This document shows, one piece after another, positions 45,125 to 58,207 of a stretch of DNA of 64,000 nt (position 1 is the stretch's first letter; the number at the start of each line of letters is the position of its first letter). The notes under the pieces were generated by a model. That model was given only the letters and a program-made list of their open reading frames with translations. It did no database searches and had not been told where the DNA came from. This DNA comes from Ampelocalamus luodianensis (Eukaryota > Streptophyta > Magnoliopsida > Poales > Poaceae). The DNA is taken from contig CM070634.1 of NCBI GenBank assembly GCA_036346255.1, positions 65,986,476 through 66,050,475 of the forward strand, in the 5' to 3' direction. A program made the translations under genes and the position numbers.

Positions 45125-47171
45125 GTATGTCTTTGTTTTTTCTAATGTATAGATGTGCAGTTCTGTTGGCACTTTGGGGAAATGCTCTCATATCATTGTA
45201 CTAGTGTCTCATCTGTGTCTACACAAGCAAGTTAAACGCGTCTCAAATTTATGCGTCTGTGTGTTAGTCTGTTCGTCTTATGTCTTATCCCTGTATCTAT
45301 CTGAATGCTGGAATTTTTTTAGTTATAGCGAAATGTTTCTGCTCATGTATACACATTTTTACCTCTTTTTTCATGGCTGGTTTTCTTGTGCATATATTTT
45401 TAAATAGGCAACTAGCAATGCAATGGGTAATTTTGTTAGTTGGAGAGGTGTTTGATCCGAGGTGTACTTGTTTTTCCAATGTGTAGATGTGCAGTTCTGT
45501 TTGCACTTTGGGGAAATTCTCTCATATCGTTGTACTAGTGTCTCATCTGTTTCTACACAAGCAAAAAAAATAATGTTTATGTTTTAAATTTTTACATAAT
45601 ATGGTATTTGTAAAAAACATTTTTATATCATATATAAAAAATACTGTTTATGTTTAAAAATTGTGTTCATAAAGTTTTTTCATGCCCTAGTGTGTAATGT
45701 ATGAGTGTTTTGTTCCATGTGGTTTTTTTGGTTTTTTCTTCAAACTAGTGATAGTCATGTTGTCAATTTTTGTGTTGGCCAAATAACCTCTCAGCATTTT
45801 ATTTTATTATTATTAGACCAAAAAGAGTTGGTACTTGATTTCTTCATGGGAGCACAATGCATACTTCAGTTTTTATGGCATAGCCCTATGTATTTTTCAT
45901 CGATTTTTGATTCAAACTGTAATCAACGAAGACTGAAAATTTGATGCAAAAAAATTACATGTAGGTATTTCCAAAATTACATTATAAGTTATATGTAAAA
46001 AACATTTTTTATATCATATATAAAAATATCTTTTATGTAAAAAATGTTTCGTAAAGTTTTCATGCCCTAGTGTGTAATGTATGAATATTTGGCCACGTTA
46101 TACATACAATCTGCAACAGGATTGTTTTGAAACATTGTTGTTACTATCATCTATCTGTATAGATATGTGCTATTTTGTGTTAAGCTTTAATTATGGATAA
46201 TGTAGCTAATACGACTTTTTTTTTTGCAGTGTTATATGATTGTTTAATTTTGGGTTTATTACATATGTATAGTCAGGTTTATTTTTTAGGAGGGCTCAAG
46301 GTGGAGAAATAAGAAAGCTGATCTACTTGCAGTAAGTTACAGATTGATTTTATCTTTTTGTTTAGTTTTCTCCTCATGATAGTAATGAAGCACGCCCCTA
46401 TAAGTGTAGTTGTTATCGTCTTTTTTATTCGGTGGGCCTATGTTCTGCATAATTGTGTTTTTTAAGGAATTTTTAATCAGCAAAGCAACAACACTACCAA
46501 TTTATGTTTTCTATCTTTTGTTTTTTACTTTTACATGAAAATATGTTTTTGTATTATTTTTGAGGATGCAAATGCTTTTTCTGAAGTCCATGGCGAAACT
46601 TGTGACATGTTATCATACCCATCACTTTTTTATATAATGTATTAATACTCTTTCTTATTTTACATTATGTAAATTTTGCTTTTTTTTATGTAAAAAATAG
46701 ATGCATGTAATTTTAGTGACAAGACCCTTTTGTGTTATTTGTTTCATGAGAGTTTTGACTTTTTTTGAGTATGATCCCCTGTAGTGTTTTTCCATGTTTT
46801 TTTGAAATTGAGTATCCTGCAGTTCTGTAGTGATGAGGAATTTTAGGTTTTTTTATATGACAGTATTGTGAAAAAATGGGGACCAGTTGAGAGCTATGAA
46901 CCAGCAGTACAACAAACTAATAGCAATGCAATGAATTAGCAGTACATTGGGTAATTTCATTTTTTTAATAGTAATGCAGACGGTTTTGAAATACTTATTA
47001 GCGCGGGGGGGGGTGTAGTAGCGACCCTCGTGCTCATGGTGAGCTCCCCAGGTGTTCGGATTTTTTTAGGGTTTTTTGACTGTGTGCATCGGACATACTT
47101 TTCGTCTTTGTTGTTCTGCGTTTGGTTGAGTCTTTAGATTTTTATTGAAATGGTTGTTGTCTTATGGAATT
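45125..47171 (+). other. Gene leader/intron region between A and F
   Basis: T-rich, low-GC sequence like the introns of the 59237 gene. It has a duplicated ~105-bp segment (45125 and 45464 on), a second duplicated pair ending 'catgccctagtgtgtaatgtatga' (45610-45710 and 45995-46085), and a possible small non-coding exon at 46290-46331. No coding frame is convincing. Without A and F it joins the sequence on either side. Confidence 0.5.
46290..46331 (+). other. Possible small 5'-leader exon
   Basis: It is preceded by 'ttattttttag' and followed by GTAAGT, so 42 bases could be an exon with good splice sites. It contains no ATG. Confidence 0.3.
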
Positions 47172-47327
47172 TGTAATATCCCGATGGGTGAAGCACTAGA
47201 AGTCAGAAGGGAGAATCGGTTCGGGAGATTATTTAACGGAATGTCGGGAGGGACCAATTGGAAAGATTGCAGTGCTGCAGTTGTAGAGGGGGAAAAGAGT
47301 AATTTAGCGGCAACTTGGGCTAGAGCT

Positions 47328-49791
47328 TGTAATACTCCAGAAGTGTGAGAAGTCAATAATCGAGATAAATTAATTTAATCGGTAGAGTTTATTTAATCAG
47401 GAAAAGGCTGCTAGTTCTTTCTCCAGTTTTTGGCGCAGTTTAGTGGGTTGGGCACCTGGCCAAGCCTCCCAGGCCTTATGGCCGGCAAGGTTGTCCCCTT
47501 GGGCCTAGGCCCATGCGCCCCACCCCCTCCTCCTAACCCTAACCAGCCCCCTTTTCCCCCTCTTGGCCGCCGCCCCCCCCCATCCTCCTCTCTTCCTCCT
47601 CACGCCCCTGCCCTAGGAGCCGCCCCCCAACCTCCCTGGTTGCTGGTCTCTGCTGGTTTGCCTCCCCATCTTGCCTTCGGACCTTCCCCCGCTGCCGGTT
47701 GCGCAAGGAGTTGAGGAGGACAGCAGCTTGCTTGGGGCAAAAGAGGTGAGAAGGAGGGAGATCGTCTTCTCCGTGGTTCTTCCGCCTACTTCCTGGTTGC
47801 TGCAAAGGTATCGGATGCCGACCCTCATCTTTTGATTAGTGGTAGAGGCGATTTGGTTCATATTTGGTTAGAACGTATTGCTGCGAGCAGAAAGTCGGTT
47901 CTGTCCAGTATGTTGCGAGGTCTGTTTCGTGGTTTTAGAGGCCGAATTAGAGATGTTCATCTCCTGGAGTATTGTAGGTCTTGTTCTTAGCTTTCGGTGG
48001 CCGCCAAGAACACTAAAATCCGACGAACGAGTCAAAAGTTATGATAGATTTATTATCTGCTGTCCAGAATCCTGATGAGAATTAGCAGTCTCTGTATTGG
48101 TTGATAGATGGCCTAGTTAGAGGGTGATTCAGAGGTCTTGCCCATAACAAATTTTAAAGGTGATATCACTAGCTTTCAGGATTGATAAATAACACCTCAT
48201 TTGGATTTATAGATCAAAAGTTATGCACTTTTCATTGTGACTGTCCAGATTGTAGGTCAGTCTGTCCAGATTGTATGTCAGTTTCTATCTTTAGTTTTGA
48301 CCCGTGTGCCACTTTTTGTTAAAGGCAAAATATGAATGTCGTGACAACTAGGTTATTATAGGTAATTTCATAACCTTTTCAGATTGTTAAAGAACACTCA
48401 ATTCGGAGTTGTATTTTAAAAGTTATGGACGTTTTAATTCTGCTGTTCTAATTGCTCAGTCAGATTCTGTTCTGCTGTTTCGTTTGACAGTTAGCAATTT
48501 AGTTTGGCCGAATTGGGTTATCTCGTCAACTACAAAGTTGTAGATATATTTGTCAAGCTCATGTAGGATCTGGGCTCATCTCTTTTGGTGTCCCATATCA
48601 TTAGTTTTGGTCTTTACCGTGCTGCTGTCCTGATGGGGTTCCATGTTGCTGCTGGAATTTCAGATTTGGGTTATGACTATGTTTTGGGTGTGCAAGAGGG
48701 TATTGTAGAATATTAATTCATGTTGGGCTCTATGTTGTTCTTATTTCGGTTACTTAATTGTTTAGGCCGCGAGGCTACGGGTTTGGGAGCGCCATCGTTG
48801 TTCGCTAACGCGTCGTAACGCGGAAGGCAAGTACTTTGTTGATTTTAAGTGCTGTGATTGTGAATGTTTACATGAATATAATGTGACATATTGTGTTACC
48901 CGAGATGCTGAACTGGTTATGTTCTTTCATTATGTGGAGTATATACTGAGAGATGGTATTATCCCTGTTCATGTTCATATCATGCATCCTTTTATTCATG
49001 TTATGTCCACGGGAGTGGATTGTAAGTCCCACCATTCCAATGTGGGCGATTTGGACATTGTCATGTCCGTCCACGGAGTGGATTGAAAGACCCATAAATT
49101 CCAGTATGGGCACGTAAGACCCATCAATTCCAGGATGGGCAGCTTTGGACACCTATATGAAACGTTCTTCATATAGGACTTGGATCCCCGCACTTTTGTT
49201 AAGGTGCGGGCTTAAGTGAACACCGACGGGTGTGTCACTCGCTATACCGGTATAAGCATGTCTGCAATCCATCCTTGAATATATTCATTCATGCCATGCA
49301 TTCCTAAGTTTTCATTCGATGCATGTTCATATTCTTTTATGATGTTGACTTGTTCATATGTGTGTTATGTCCCTTTTACTGTACTTGCTGAGTCGTGGAC
49401 TCACTCTTGCGTTGTTTGTTTATTTTAGGTAACCCCTGATGTTGGCTCACTTGGGAGGGAGTAGACACGCACTACTTGTTCACATCATCCAATTCATGTT
49501 CAAGATTAAATTTAGTTCTATCTTACATTCGTAAATGATGAACAGTAATAATAAATTTATAATTGGTGAAGGAAGGATACCTTCTCCACATTGATGTTGA
49601 ATTATTACTGCATGTGAACTTTCATTATCAATGAACTGAAATAAATAGATTAGATGGTGAAGGAAGGATACCTTCATCATGTCTTGGTTGTTTTGATACT
49701 ATCATTAGTTGATTTTACTCAAATTCTTCCGCATTATGGATGTATGTTAGATGTTTTAGGTGACATCTTGGCTTAGAATAGCCGGTGTTAC
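47328..49791 (+). repeat. 5' LTR of E (~2464 bp)
   Basis: TGTAATACTCC start; GGGCC/GGCCCA block; telomere-like TAACCCTAACC (47534-47544) in place of AAACCCTA; hairpin ladder 49007-49254; GAGTCGTGGACTC 49390-49402. Parts 47810-48430 and 48990-49790 are close to A's LTR while 47328-47800 and 48430-48990 are not. Confidence 0.92.
49007..49254. repeat. Hairpin ladder in E 5' LTR
   Basis: Stems: CCAC/GTGG, CCCACC/TGTGGG, GGACAT/ATGTCC, CCAC/GTGG, CCCATA/TATGGG, CCCAT/ATGGG, CCTATATGAA/TTCATATAGG, CCGCAC/GTGCGG, CACC/GGTG and finally palindromic TATACCGGTATA. It is matched in the 3' LTR at about 55826-56073. Confidence 0.88.
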
Positions 49792-49794
49792 GGT

Positions 49795-49806
49795 TGGTAT
49801 CAGAGC
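49795..49806 (+). other. Primer-binding site of E
   Basis: TGGTATCAGAGC is a perfect complement to the plant initiator tRNA-Met 3' end, a few bases after the LTR. Confidence 0.9.
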
Positions 49807-52800
49807 GGGCTTTAGGTCCGTGGTAATTAATTTATTAAAATGACACACTATGCACAGTAGGTGGGGTTGGGTAATCCATCGTATTCGTATTTCTAGTGGT
49901 GTGTTTCATCATGTTGAACTGTTCTTGAATTGCTTTTGTACTATCATTCTTGTTGTTAATCTGAGATCTGCTATGATGTTCAATATCTAGGAACTAATAC
50001 TATGATTGTCATGAGATGATCCTGTATATTCATAATTGAGTATTTTGGTGAAGCGTGTTGTTATCGGATGATAAGAAGTGGAGGTCGTGGTTGTTACTCC
50101 AGGATTCACGAGTTACACCATTGTTTCGCGATGACGTGGTTAGAGGAGTAGTTAACCCAGTATCATAGTTTCAGTGCTAAGTGTGAGTTGCTTTAGAAAA
50201 TTGTTCTCTTCCTTCATTTCGAATTTGGCAATTCTTGTCTGTGGAGGTTGATGAATTTCTCCGGTTTGTGGTTCATGATAGTTTATGGTTTTCAATAGAT
50301 CCTCTTGGTTCTCTCAAACAAATATTGCTTTTCAACCTGTTGAGTTGTTTTTACCACTTGTGGTCGTTGTCAATTGACAAGATTGATGTTTTCATGGTTG
50401 CTCCTTCTTTCTCATTGAAAAGAATGACTCATTTACTCGTTTGATAGCTTGGTTAGTGAGAGTTTTCCATTGTAAGTTCGTTTGCATGGGAAAGCTTTGG
50501 CTTTATGCGTTTCTTTTGGATTACTTGAGCGTTGAGGTTTTAAGTCTCTCTTTTCTTTGTAGTAAGGTGTTAGAATCCTTTTGTGATGTCTTGCCATGCT
50601 TAAAATGAGAAGTTATAACTAAACGAATAAATTGTTACGATATGAGTTACCAAGTTGGGTTATTAGCATGGTGCAAATCAATTATTCTTAACTACCATCC
50701 GTGAAAGTGAAATTGATTAATTTGAAATGTCCTTGTATTTGATACATGGTGTAGGTTAAATAAAGACTGTCCATATCCGTTCAGAACCTATAGATCTTAC
50801 GTAAGAGCTAGATTTGTCTATTTCCTGGTATGCTAAAATTGTTGAAACTTGCATAAAGGACCAGATGGGTGCTGGTGTATTGATTCGTGAAACCTTGTTT
50901 ATAGAAAATTATGTTAGTGAATCTTTAATCATCTTTTGAACTGATTTCTGAACAGAGGTCAAATGTTGAATCTATGTTTATAAATGATTATATGATTGCA
51001 AATGGAATTAGTACCGTATGTACATACATGATTAATACAATCATCAATTGTTAATGAGCACTGAAGAAGGTGTTGAGCAACACCAATAGTTGAGTAGATG
51101 AATTTCGTAAGTAGTCTTTGATATCGTGCCTTTTGATATTGATATTGCTTAGCATAATCTTGTTATAATAAATTTGTTTCAACCTTGTGGTCTGTATTCC
51201 CTTTGGGAAGTTTTAGGATGGAGTAATAAAGTTTGATGATTCTCAGTACTAGTGTATGTTGTCGGTGTTATTAAATCGTCAAAATTGTGAGAATGAGGTT
51301 AATTCTCGTAGTAATTTGATCACCTATGGTGATATTCTCTAAATGATCAAATTTCAAGTTTTATGTTCATGATCTTTTGAGGGTTCAGGCTTTTATGTGG
51401 TAAATGAAGTTTATCGAGTAACGATATGTTGCAAAGTTATAATGGTTCTTCAGTGATGCGAGTGCTTCGATTTTGAATACTTATTTGTTCTTATCTGTTA
51501 AGATTCGATATTCTCTTCTTGTGAGGCTTATGCTTTCAACTGTGGACTTCACTTATGTTGTATAAGTTCATTGCTTAATTGGTTTCTTCCTTGGTCCCGT
51601 GTTCAGTGCGAGTGGTAGATGAGTTTTCTAGTTGGTGAAAAATCGTTCCCAATTGCCTCTTCTTTTGAGAAAGATTCAACCCATTCTTTCACGTGAATCT
51701 TTAGAAGTGTTTTCTAATTGTTGTTGAGAGAATTGAAGTTAATACCGTTCAAATGAGAATATTTCAAGTTTAGCTTTCTTGATATTTTGGAGCCCATGAA
51801 TCATCTGGTAGCTGAAATTATTTTAAATAAATTGAGGTATTGAATTGTCTTGTTGCTTCTTAAGAGATCCATGTGATTTAATCTTAAAGGATTTTTGGTT
51901 TGAGTTGGCAACGTGAAGCTGGAATGAAAGAAAAATTATATTGGTTTCCTTTAAGAGGAGAATAATCTCCTTGCTTTTCATGAAATCCCGTAATTGGAAA
52001 TGTTTCGAGTTTGGTGGCTGAGATTATTTGGATCTCATGTTTCTTGTGTACTTGAACTGTTCTGAGGAAATATGACATGTTGAAGAATTGTATTTGGATG
52101 TTAATTAGTTCTTGTGGTTTGGACTAAAGACCTTATCTTGATTCGTTGCGACAAAGTGTTGCTAGTCAAATGATTGATTTCAGTGTTAAAGGAAAGAGTG
52201 CAGTAGGAATATTTGAGAATTTGAGTCGAGTTTTGTAACTTGTAGTTATTCAAATTGTTCATAAACTTTTTGCTCTTTTCACTCAAGAGTTGTCGAGTTT
52301 CAAACGCAATGCTATTTCTCTTAATGGTGGTTATTTTGCTATTCCTTTTTCGAGGGATGCGTGCCCTCCGTTGTGAACTCAACTTTCGTTTTTCCAGATC
52401 TTCATTACCAGATTATTTCTTTTGGTTTCGTGCTCCTTGTGAGCAAGCAACATTTTCTGTGCGGTGAAACTTGTCCTTGTTCGCCTCTTTCTTTTGAGAA
52501 AGGATCAATAGTTTTGTGTTGCAAATCTTTACAAAGCGTAATTTTGGCAACTGTGTGGTGGTGGTTAAGTAATTGTAGTGGTGAGATTTTGCTACCAAGC
52601 TATTGGAGGAATGGTAGAAGATGAATTGGTTTTGACCTGTACCTCTTGGAGGGAAGTTGATTCAGATGGAATGTGTGGCTTCGAAGTAAAACTGTATAGT
52701 GTTCAACTAAGTAGAACCTATGATATAGTGTAGTTCCAGAACTTTGGTTCATGTTGAAATGTTACGGATTATCAAATGTATGGAAACCTTAAGCAATTTT

Positions 52801-54160
52801 ATAGAGTAACACAATTGGAAAGTTTTGCGATGTTGTGTGAGTGATTCTTGAGGATGTCAATGTGTGTGTATGTCGGAATTGTGGGGATGTTAGAGATTTA
52901 ATCCGATGTTTTCACCATGTGTTATAAGAGGAATTCGTTGTAGGGGTCTTGGAGGTTAAATTTGGGCTTTCCATTTTCATGCTAGACTTTTGGTCGCCCA
53001 AAGATTTGTGTGTAGAGGAGATAGACAACTGGAGTACTCTGAGCAGTGGAATGATTGTTGATAGAACTCATCTGATGTAGTTCATGAGCGGGTGTGTTGA
53101 GGATTCTGATTTGTTGTTCTTGAAAGTTGGAGGTGATGAGATTGCATGGGTTTTTGAGGTGTTTTGGTGCCTTCTATCAAATTAATGTCATCAGTTGAAG
53201 GAGTTGTCTAGAGTGTTCAGTGGAATCAATAGAGTCTCTCCACAAAGGTGTGGATGATGTATTTCGGTTTAAACCTAAATTTGAGGATGTTAAATTAAGA
53301 GGTTTGAGACCGTATGATATGCGATGAATTCGAATTCCAAGGTTTGAGAGATATTTTATTCCAAAAAGTGAAACTAAGGAAAAAGATGTCTTCTTGTTTA
53401 GTGAAGCATTTTCTTTATTCACGCATGAGCTTTGTGATGTTGACCAATGTCTTTCGTAAGTTGAGTTTGACTCAATTTTGGTATGTATGGTTCTTATCGG
53501 TTCAGGAAGAATAAAGGAAGTTTTTGATTTGAGCATTCAAGTGTTTTTCCCCTTTGGTTTTCGTGACGTTTATTCGCAAATTACCACTTGGAAAGTGGAA
53601 AGGTTTTCTTGATGAAATTTTGATTTCTGAATTTTACTCTTCAGTATCCAGTTGGTAACGTATAGTTCTGATGTGAATCTTTCTTATTCAGATGTGTTTT
53701 GCTGGTAAAAGAGTTTGCTTAAAGAGAGTTTTATCGTATGTTTCTGGTTAAAGGAGGTGATCCTTGCTTTAGTGAAGAGTTTAGTTGAGAGGTGGAACAC
53801 GAGTTCCGTAATCTATGTGCGTGTCGTGGGGTTCGGTACCATTGGGAAGGTTAACCCAAGTTGCATTGGGTTGTTTTCGCTAGTTGGCGTATCGCCAGGA
53901 CTGTCTCGAGTCCGTGCGCGAAGTACGTAACGTCTTGTACGTTCTCGTGTTGAGTGAGTACTTGGGAGATCCAGAGTTTGAGGTTTCGTTTGCGCCGTTG
54001 ACCATCGAGTGAGATCTTGCCTTCGAGTTTCGCGTGCGTGAGCTTTAGCCGGTGTTGTTCACAACGGGTACGTGGTTACCGTTGTTCATTCTCAGTCGTG
54101 GTTGTTCTTTCGCTTAAGTGTGTTTAGATTCGGGGTCGAATCCTGTTAAGGGGGGTAGAA
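49807..54160 (+). mobile_element. Internal region of E (non-coding)
   Basis: It is colinear with A and G. Near the end, 'gatcttgccttcgagtttcg' fuses the DLxFE and EFRVRE parts of the gypsy pol C-terminus. About 100 bases present in A between them are missing, probably a deletion at a short repeat. 'aaggggggtag' (54148-54158) is the polypurine tract. Confidence 0.75.
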
Positions 54161-56611
54161 TGTAATACTCCGGAAGTGTGAGAAGTCAATAATCGGGATA
54201 AATTAATTTAATCGGTAGAGTTTATTTAATCAGAAAAGGCTGGTAGTTCTTTCTCCAGTTTTTGGCGCAGTTTAGTGGGTTGGGCCCCGGCCAAGCCTCC
54301 TGTGCCTTATGGCCGGCAGGTTGTCCCCTTGGGCCTAGGCCCATGCGCCCCACCCTCCTCCTAACCCTAACCAGCCCCCTTTTCCCCTCTTGGCGCGCCC
54401 CATCCTCCTCTCTTCCTCCTCACGCCCCTGCCCTAGGAGCCGCCCCCCAACCTCCCTGGTTGCTGGTCCCTGCTGGTTTGCCTCCCCATCTTGCCTTCGG
54501 ACCTTCCCCCGCTGCCGGTTCCGCAAGGAGTTGAGGAGGACAGCAGCTTGCTTGGGGCAAAGGAGGTGAGAAGGAGGGAGATCGTCTTCTCCGTGGTTCT
54601 TCCGCCTACTTCCTGGTTGCTGCAAAGGTATCGGATGCCGACCCTCGTCTTTTGATTAGTGGTAGAGGCGATTTGGTTCATATTTGGTTAGAACGTATTG
54701 CTGCGAGCAGAAAGTCGGTTCTGTCCAGTATGTTGCGAGGTCTGTTTCGTGGTTTTAGAGGCCGAATTAGAGATGTTCATCTCCTGGAGTATTGTAGGTC
54801 TTGTTCTTAGCTTTCGGTGTCCGCCAAGAACACTAAAATCCGACGAACGAGTCAAAAGTTATGATAGATTTATTATCTGCTGTCCAGAATCCTGATGAGA
54901 ATTAGCAGTCTCTGTATTGGTTGATATATGGCCTAGTTAGAGGGTGATTCAGAGGTCTTGCCCATAACAAATTTTAAAGGTGATATCACTAGCTTTCAGG
55001 ATTGATAAAAAACACCTCATTTGGATTTATAGATCAAAAGTTATGCACTTTTAATTGTGACTGTCCAGATTGTAGGTCAGTCTGTCCAGATTGTATGTCA
55101 GTTTCTATCTTTAGTTTTGACCCGTGTGCCACTTTTTGTTAAAGGCAAAATATGAATGTCGTGACAACTAGGTTATTGTAGGTAATTTCATAACCTTTTC
55201 AGATTGTTAAAGAACACTCAATTCGGAGTTGTATTTTAAAAGTTATGGACGTTTTAATTCTGCTGTTCTAATTGCTCAGTCAGATTCTGTTCTGCTGTTT
55301 CGTTTGACAGTTAGCAATTTAGTTTGGCCGAATTGGGTTATCTCGTCAACTACAAAGTTGTAGATATATTTGTCAAGCTCGTGTAGGATCTGGGCTCATC
55401 TCTTTTGGAGTCCCAGATCATTAGTTTTGGTCTTTACCGTGCTGCTGTCCTGATGGGGTTCCATGTTGCTGCTGGAATTTCAGATTTGGGTTATGACTAT
55501 GTTTTGGGTGTGCAAGAGGGTATTGTAGAATATTAATTCATGTTGGGCTCTATGTTGTTCTTATTTCGGTTACTTAATTGTTTAGGCCGCGAGGCTACGG
55601 GTTTGGGAGCGCCATCGTTGCCTGCTAACGCGTCGTAACACGGAAGGCAAGTACTTTGTTGATTTTAAGTGCTGTGATTGTGAATGTTTACATGAATATA
55701 ATGTGACATATTGTGTTACCCGAGATGCTGAACTGGTTATGTTCTTTCATTATGTGGAGTATATCTTGAGAGATGGTATTATCCTGTTCATGTTCATATC
55801 ATGCATCCTTTTATTCATGTTATGTCCACGGAGTGGATTGTAAGTCCCACCATTCCAATGTGGGCGATTTGGACATTGTCATGTCCCGCCCACGGAGTGG
55901 ATTGAAAGACCCATAAATTCCAGTATGGGCACGTAAGACCCATCAATTCCAGGATGGGCAGCTTTGGACACCTATATGAAACGTTCTTCATATAGGACTT
56001 GGATCCCCGCACTTTTGTTAAGGTGCGGGCTTAAGTGAACACCGATGGGTGTGTCACTCGCTATACCGGTATAAGCATGTCTGCAGTCCATCCTTGAATA
56101 TATTCATTCATGCCATGCATTCCTAAGTTTTCATTCGATGTATGTTCATATTCTTTTATGATGTTGACTTGTTCATATGTGTGTTATGTCCCTTTATTTG
56201 TACTTGCGAGTCGTGGACTCACTCTTGCATTGTTTGTTTATTTTAGGTAACCCCGATGTTGGCTCACTTGGGAGGAGTAGACACGCACTACTTGTTCACA
56301 TCATCCAATTCATGTTCAAGATTAAATTTAGTTCTATCTTACATTCGTAAATGATGAACAGTAATAATAAATTTATAATTGGTGAAGGAAGGATACCTTC
56401 TCCACATTGATGTTGAATTATTACTGCATGTGAACTTTCATTATCAATGAACTGAAATAAATAGATTAGATGGTGAAGGAAGGATACCTTCATCATGTCT
56501 TGGTTGTTTTGATACTATCATTAGTTGATTTTACTCAAATTCTTCCGCATTATGGATGTATGTTAGATGTTTTAGGTGACATCTTGGCTTCCGAATAGCC
56601 AGGGTGTTACA
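54161..56611 (+). repeat. 3' LTR of E (2451 bp)
   Basis: It is nearly identical to 47328-49791 apart from short indels, mostly in the GC-rich leader and in homopolymers. It ends GGGTGTTACA. Confidence 0.93.
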
Positions 56612-58001
56612 GAGCCCATGGCCCAAGAGGGGCCCAATGGGTGGCCGACCATAGCAAAAAAGGGGGGGGGGCGCCACCCCCCTTCCCAAACCCTAGCCGA
56701 CCCCCCTCCCCTCCCCCCTTTCCTCCCCCACTCCCAACCGGCCGCCAGCCCCCTCTCCACCTCTCCACCTCCCCTCCACCCTCCCTTGCGCCCCTCTCCA
56801 CCTCCCCACCACCTCCATTGCTGCTGGCCAAGGAGGAGAAGGATCTCCATTGCTGCCGGCCAAGGAGGAAGAAGAAGGAGAAAAGAAGAGAAGGAGGAAG
56901 AAGGAGAGGGAGAAGAGAAGGAAGAGAGGAGAAGGAGGTTCGTCTTCGGGGCTGATCATCGTCGTTCAGCACGTCGTCAAGGGTAACGAGACGTTCTTGT
57001 AGGGTAATTAGTCTTGGAAGAGATTTTGGTAGTCTTTGGTTAGATGGCATTCGGCCTGCTGTTCTTCAGTTTTCGTCCAGTGGCTTGCGGGGTAAATTTC
57101 ATGTGGTTAGAAGATGAATCTGGAGTTTTGGTCTCCTTGAGAGTTGTAGGTTATTGTCTTAGCTTTCAGTGGCCACCAAGTTCACCCAAATCCGATTAAC
57201 GGTTAGAGAGTTATGATTTTTCTAAGACTGCTGTTCCACTGCTCTGTCAGTAATTAGGCAGTTTGTAGAAAACCGACTAAAAGTGATGGTTAAAGTGGAA
57301 ATCTGAGAACCCCAGTATAACGAAAGTTGTAGATAATCCTTCTAGCTTTCAGGAAAACTAAAGATCATGGAATTCGAACGAAAGTAGAGAAAGTTATGAT
57401 AATTTCATTATTTCTGTCCAGAAACCCGACGCGAGAATGGATACTCTGTTGTTTAGTTTGGTAGGGCTAGTAAAGGGCCGAATCAGATAACCTCACCAAC
57501 TAGGTTTAGAAGGGGAATTCAATAACCTTTTCAGATTGTCCAAGATCACTCCATTTGGATTTCTGTACATTTAGTTATGATTTTTCGAAGGGGGCTGTTC
57601 TCTGGAAAAGAAATCTGACAGCCAGCATAAGAGTTGGGGATTGCGTTTAGTGGACGATGTACTCATTTTGTGTTTATGATTTTGTTATTAGACCTTTATG
57701 GTAGCCTTAGCTTGTCTCAATTGTATGTCCAGGTGTGGGTTTGGCTCCAGGAGCAGTACCTTATTCCCGACATCCACCTTCGCACGGTTGAGGCAAGTGC
57801 ATTGTTGTTTGAATGATTGGCTATATTGTGTGTTATTTGTTATATGGTTGCATAGCAAGATGGTATACTTGATGACTGTTTAAGTATGGTTATTGCTCAA
57901 ATGATGCTCATCCTTTACTGTGGTTAAGTGTTGTTGTCTTTTGGTAAATTTGATATTGATTGGAAGATGAGCATTTGCATATTGAAAGCATATTGAGGTT
58001 T

Positions 58002-58207
58002 GGTCACGCGGTGACCAAGTATGTTTCCCTTTGAGAACCCCGTCATGAATATGGCGGGCCCGAGATCCCCTCACTCGTGGAGTGTGGGCTTAAGGTCCCC
58101 GTTACTTGCGGAGTAACAGGCAATTGGTCCCTGTGCGTGCGCGCACAGGCATGGGTATGCGGCGGCGGTCGCATACTCTGCATTACCGGTGTAATGCACA
58201 CAGAAAG
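58002..58207. repeat. Hairpin ladder in F
   Basis: Stems: GGTCAC/GTGACC, CCCGTCAT/ATGGCGGG, CCTCACTC/GAGTGTGGG region, CCGTTACT/AGTAACAGG, CCTGTGCG/CGCACAGG, GGTATGC/GCATACT and GCATTAC/GTAATGC. The order and spacers match B's ladder but several stems have different, still paired, sequences. Confidence 0.85.

Larger units (their letters stand above)
47328..56611 (+). mobile_element. LTR retrotransposon E, non-coding, nested in F
   Basis: It is flanked by GAGCT (47323-47327) and GAGCC (56612-56616), a 5-bp duplication with one mismatch. LTRs 47328-49791 and 54161-56611 are nearly identical. The primer site TGGTATCAGAGC is perfect (49795-49806). The polypurine tract is at 54148-54158. The ~4.37-kb internal region has no gag-pol frame. 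Confidence 0.92.

Noticed and set aside
56576..57050. 136- and 147-aa overlapping frames on both strands
   Set aside because: Proline/arginine-rich, G/C-tract sequence in the leader part of LTR F. Open in both strands because stop codons are rare there.
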